Source of the DNA: Saccoglossus kowalevskii
Lineage: Eukaryota; Hemichordata; Enteropneusta; Harrimaniidae
Direction: 5' to 3'
Length of the DNA stretch: 64,000 nt
Assembly (NCBI RefSeq): GCF_000003605.2
Contig: NW_003141315.1
Location: 405,432 to 469,431 of the forward strand
Shown here: piece by piece, positions 61,501 to 64,000 of the stretch
Layout of the letters: each line of letters starts with the position of its first letter
How positions within the stretch are numbered: the first letter of the stretch is position 1
The notes under the pieces: generated by a model
Seen by the model: only the letters and a program-made list of their open reading frames with translations
Databases searched by the model: none
Told to the model about the DNA's origin: nothing
Made by a program: the position numbers and the translations under genes

Positions 61501-63403
61501 GACATCACGAAGCTTCTCGATACCACCCGATTGCATATATTACCCTCGCTGAATCCTGACGGTTTTGAGATCTCGACTGAAGGGGAATGTCATCTTGGGA
61601 TCGGCAGGTAAAGAAGGTTGACAATATGATAATTGTAGTCTGGGCTAATACGAATACTGACCACGTGACTAAATACACGACATTTAGACAAATACTGTAT
61701 TCTAACAATTGTTTAATTTCCCGCATAGTGACTCTAATTGCATTGGCATCAAGCAATCGAATTCAAAATAACCGCAATGCATTAAAGTAGAAGCCTACTC
61801 GTAAATGTAAATACACAGAATTTATTCATTTTCAAATAAATTGTACTTCCAGGCATTATAATGATATTCGGGGTCACCAGCTTAATTTTCGAGAAATTGA
61901 TGGTTGTAATTTAGTGTATAGTGGCCATTTTGACAGTATTATAACGCTTTTACCACAGGTTCCTATGGCAGAGATTGTATGCCATATCTCAAATTGTAGC
62001 CTGGCTACATAGGCTGAACAAAATCATGATTGGATACTTATTGTTGTCCAAAATTATTTCAAAAATCTGTGATTTAAAAAACGTCAAATATGCAATATTT
62101 GTGCTCTATGGAATTGTTCTAAAATAGCAAGTTTCTCAAAATAAGTCACTGTAACACACAAAAAATGCAATTTCATGGTACCATGGGACAATAGCTTCAC
62201 GATTTTACACAATAGACCAATAAACACTGTCATGTTTATAATCAATTTTATCAAAAATTATGAGTAGGCTTCTACCTTAAAGCAAATTTATGCGAGAATC
62301 GGCATTGAACTATCAAATCGGTGGATAAAAACGCAGTGATTTTAGATTACATTGCTGTTTGTAGTGTATATAGTTGATGTATATGCGAACATTGGGACAT
62401 AGTCAGTACTGAGGATAACTCGTCGTATGTGCCATTCTCTATCCGTGTATCATTTATATATTTGATAACTCATACGATTTCTTTCAGATTCAATAAAAAC
62501 AGATTCGATTTAAATCGCAATTTTCCCGATATGGTTGAAATCAACAACTTTCCGATCCAGCCGGAAACCAGGGCTTATATGACATGGTCTCGTCGCATTC
62601 CATTCGTCTTATCTGCAAACTTCCACGGAGGCGCGCTCCTCGCGGTATACCCCTACAGTAACCTACAACCAGGTTTGTACGTATGTCACATTTCACACGC
62701 AAAGCATTCTGGTAATTGTTTTCTAATCTTGATTTAGTTCTGGCAATGACAATATGAATTTCTAAATGAAATTGCAACATCAGAGGGCGCTCTTTACTTA
62801 GAACAAATCAAATCAATGCAGAATACCCCTGGCCTGCCTCCTCCGAAAAATAAAAAAAAATAGAAGCGAAGCGGAGAAAACAGACGGAGGCAGTTGGGGC
62901 GGATGCAGGATAACAGCTGATGCTGTGTGCTACAGAACAATCGTCATCCAATGTATTCTACAAGGTTAAATATGGCTATAACAAAACAAAAAACTAAAAA
63001 AGACAAGGGACACACCTCTCTCGTTTGTTTTAAAATTTCCACATAGCGACTATGTATGTCAAATACTAGTAGTTAGCTCACGGAACGGTGTATTACACCG
63101 TGTGTTCATGTATGTTAATTCCCGATTACAAGCCACATTTGTAATATCAAAATGTCGATGTTTTACTCTGATACTTCAGAAATGTTATATTCCAACTTGA
63201 ATTTTGCATTGCAGAAGAGAAAGCAGAAGATTTCTCGCAATACAGCGCCGCTCCTGATGACGATATATTTCGAAATATTTCACTGTTGTACTCATATACT
63301 CACCCAAGAATGTCAAATAGGAGCGAAAACAGCTGTGACGGGAAATTCACTTCTGGGTTCGAGGATGGGATTGCAAACGCTGCTTCATGGTACTCATCCC
63401 GAG
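58552..63403 (+). CDS. Carboxypeptidase M/D-like M14 metallocarboxypeptidase, N-terminal five exons, runs off window
   Basis: Exons: 58552-58726, 61110-61210, 61435-61607, 62488-62672, 63215-63403, all GT-AG and in frame, giving about 274 residues. A signal peptide ([19 protein letters not shown]) precedes the M14 N/E-type catalytic domain: [30 protein letters not shown] (zinc ligands H and E), [19 protein letters not shown] (substrate-carboxylate N and R), [16 protein letters not shown] (third zinc ligand H), [20 protein letters not shown] and GIANAASWY. The closest recalled pattern is carboxypeptidase M or a carboxypeptidase D domain, enzymes that remove C-terminal Lys or Arg from peptides at the cell surface or in the secretory route. 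The catalytic Glu and any anchor lie beyond 63403. It is intact as far as it can be read. Confidence 0.95.
61782..62284. mobile_element. TTAA MITE of about 500 bp in carboxypeptidase intron 3
   Basis: Left end attaaagtagaagcctactc and right end gagtaggcttctaccttaaa are inverse, with TTAA on both sides. There is no coding sequence. A similar right end occurs near 9821-9845. Confidence 0.85.
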
Positions 63404-64000
63404 GTAAGGGAGATATTAGTTAGGATCATAGTTGATCTTCTCGAGAAAGGGGAAATCGGGTTTTTCGATAAGATGGTTCACACTTATTTATAATTATTCA
63501 TCCGAACGCTAATTATGTCCGAGTCGTTTTTAGAAAATTTCTCAGTTCTCTGAGTCCTCATGGATCAGCATGCCATCAGCGGCGTTAATTGTAAAGTTTT
63601 GTTTTTGTTTTTACCGATACGATTTAGTAAGTAAGCTGAATAAAAAACAAAATCAATACATACCGTTTCCGTTAGGCAGAAGTTACTTCAGAACTTCAAT
63701 TTACCGTGTTATGTTATTGACTGAGGAAAAGAAAAAGTGAGTTTAACATGTTGGGGTCGCTGCACAGTCGCTACGTTTTGTGCCAACTAACCATTGTCAA
63801 TATCTTTGCCAGAACATTTGAATAACTACAGTTATAATCACGATGCTACTGCGCTGTCTTTAGAGTGTTTACCGCCAGCGTCTGGGCTGTACATAATTAT
63901 ACATATTATCACACACCGGTCTATATCACTCCGCGCATTTTGTCTGTCTTTTTGTTTATGCAAATGTGTTCCGTTGCACGGGGACATCCTGCAACCGATT
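63404..64000 (+). other. Start of carboxypeptidase intron 5, to window edge
   Basis: It begins with a GTAAGG donor in phase 1. No following exon is visible before the window ends. Confidence 0.7.

Noticed and set aside
1-64000. tRNA or rRNA genes
   Set aside because: No cloverleaf with a proper GGTTCGA arm and acceptor stem, and no rRNA core words, were noticed by eye; a covariance-model scan was not possible.

Overview
The window looks like AT-rich nuclear DNA from a non-vertebrate animal. Genes are split into short exons with GT-AG introns, gene density is low, and there are many small inverted-repeat elements and minisatellites. The gene content (a GABA-B-like class C receptor, a Calx-beta/EGF/C-type-lectin protein, a short secreted C-type lectin and an M14 carboxypeptidase) would fit a marine deuterostome such as a hemichordate. 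That assignment is inference from content only. Two runs of N (31208-32148 and 53300-53454) are assembly gaps.

Layout. 0.9-1.35 kb, minus strand: a decayed inverted copy of the last two exons of the receptor gene found further right. 4.8-7.05 kb, minus: a complete four-exon secreted C-type lectin of 152 residues. 7.2-16.4 kb: no intact gene, but a dead mariner, a decayed Crypton-like recombinase and several repeats. 16.45-39.34 kb, plus: a complete 18-exon GABA-B-like receptor of 743 residues, with a 36-bp satellite, MITEs, an LTR-like fossil and an assembly gap in its introns. 39.4-47.3 kb: repeats and two weak coding-like stretches. 47.3-53.0 kb, minus: exons of a multidomain extracellular protein, in transcript order a possible thrombospondin type 1 exon, Calx-beta, Calx-beta, calcium-binding EGF and a C-type lectin domain; the lectin end carries a one-base frameshift in an A run and the 3' end of the gene was not found. 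53.8-56.6 kb: a TTAA MITE, a retroposon-tail-like fragment and a G-rich minisatellite with an alternating dimer structure. 58.55 kb to the right edge, plus: the first five exons of a carboxypeptidase M/D-like M14 metalloprotease that runs out of the window.

All exon models come from reading splice sites and checking that phases close. For the receptor, the short lectin and the carboxypeptidase every junction is in frame, which is strong internal support. The genes show no shared pathway: one is a membrane receptor, two are lectin-type or matrix-type extracellular proteins, and one is a secreted or membrane-anchored processing enzyme. All four products enter the secretory pathway.

The best candidates for a second look are the TSP1-Calx-Calx-EGF-CTLD architecture, the GABA-B-like receptor that lacks a coiled-coil tail and one agonist-contact residue, the inverted pseudogene copy of its 3' end, and the ordered higher-order structure of the two minisatellites. 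I found no evidence of an entirely new molecular system.
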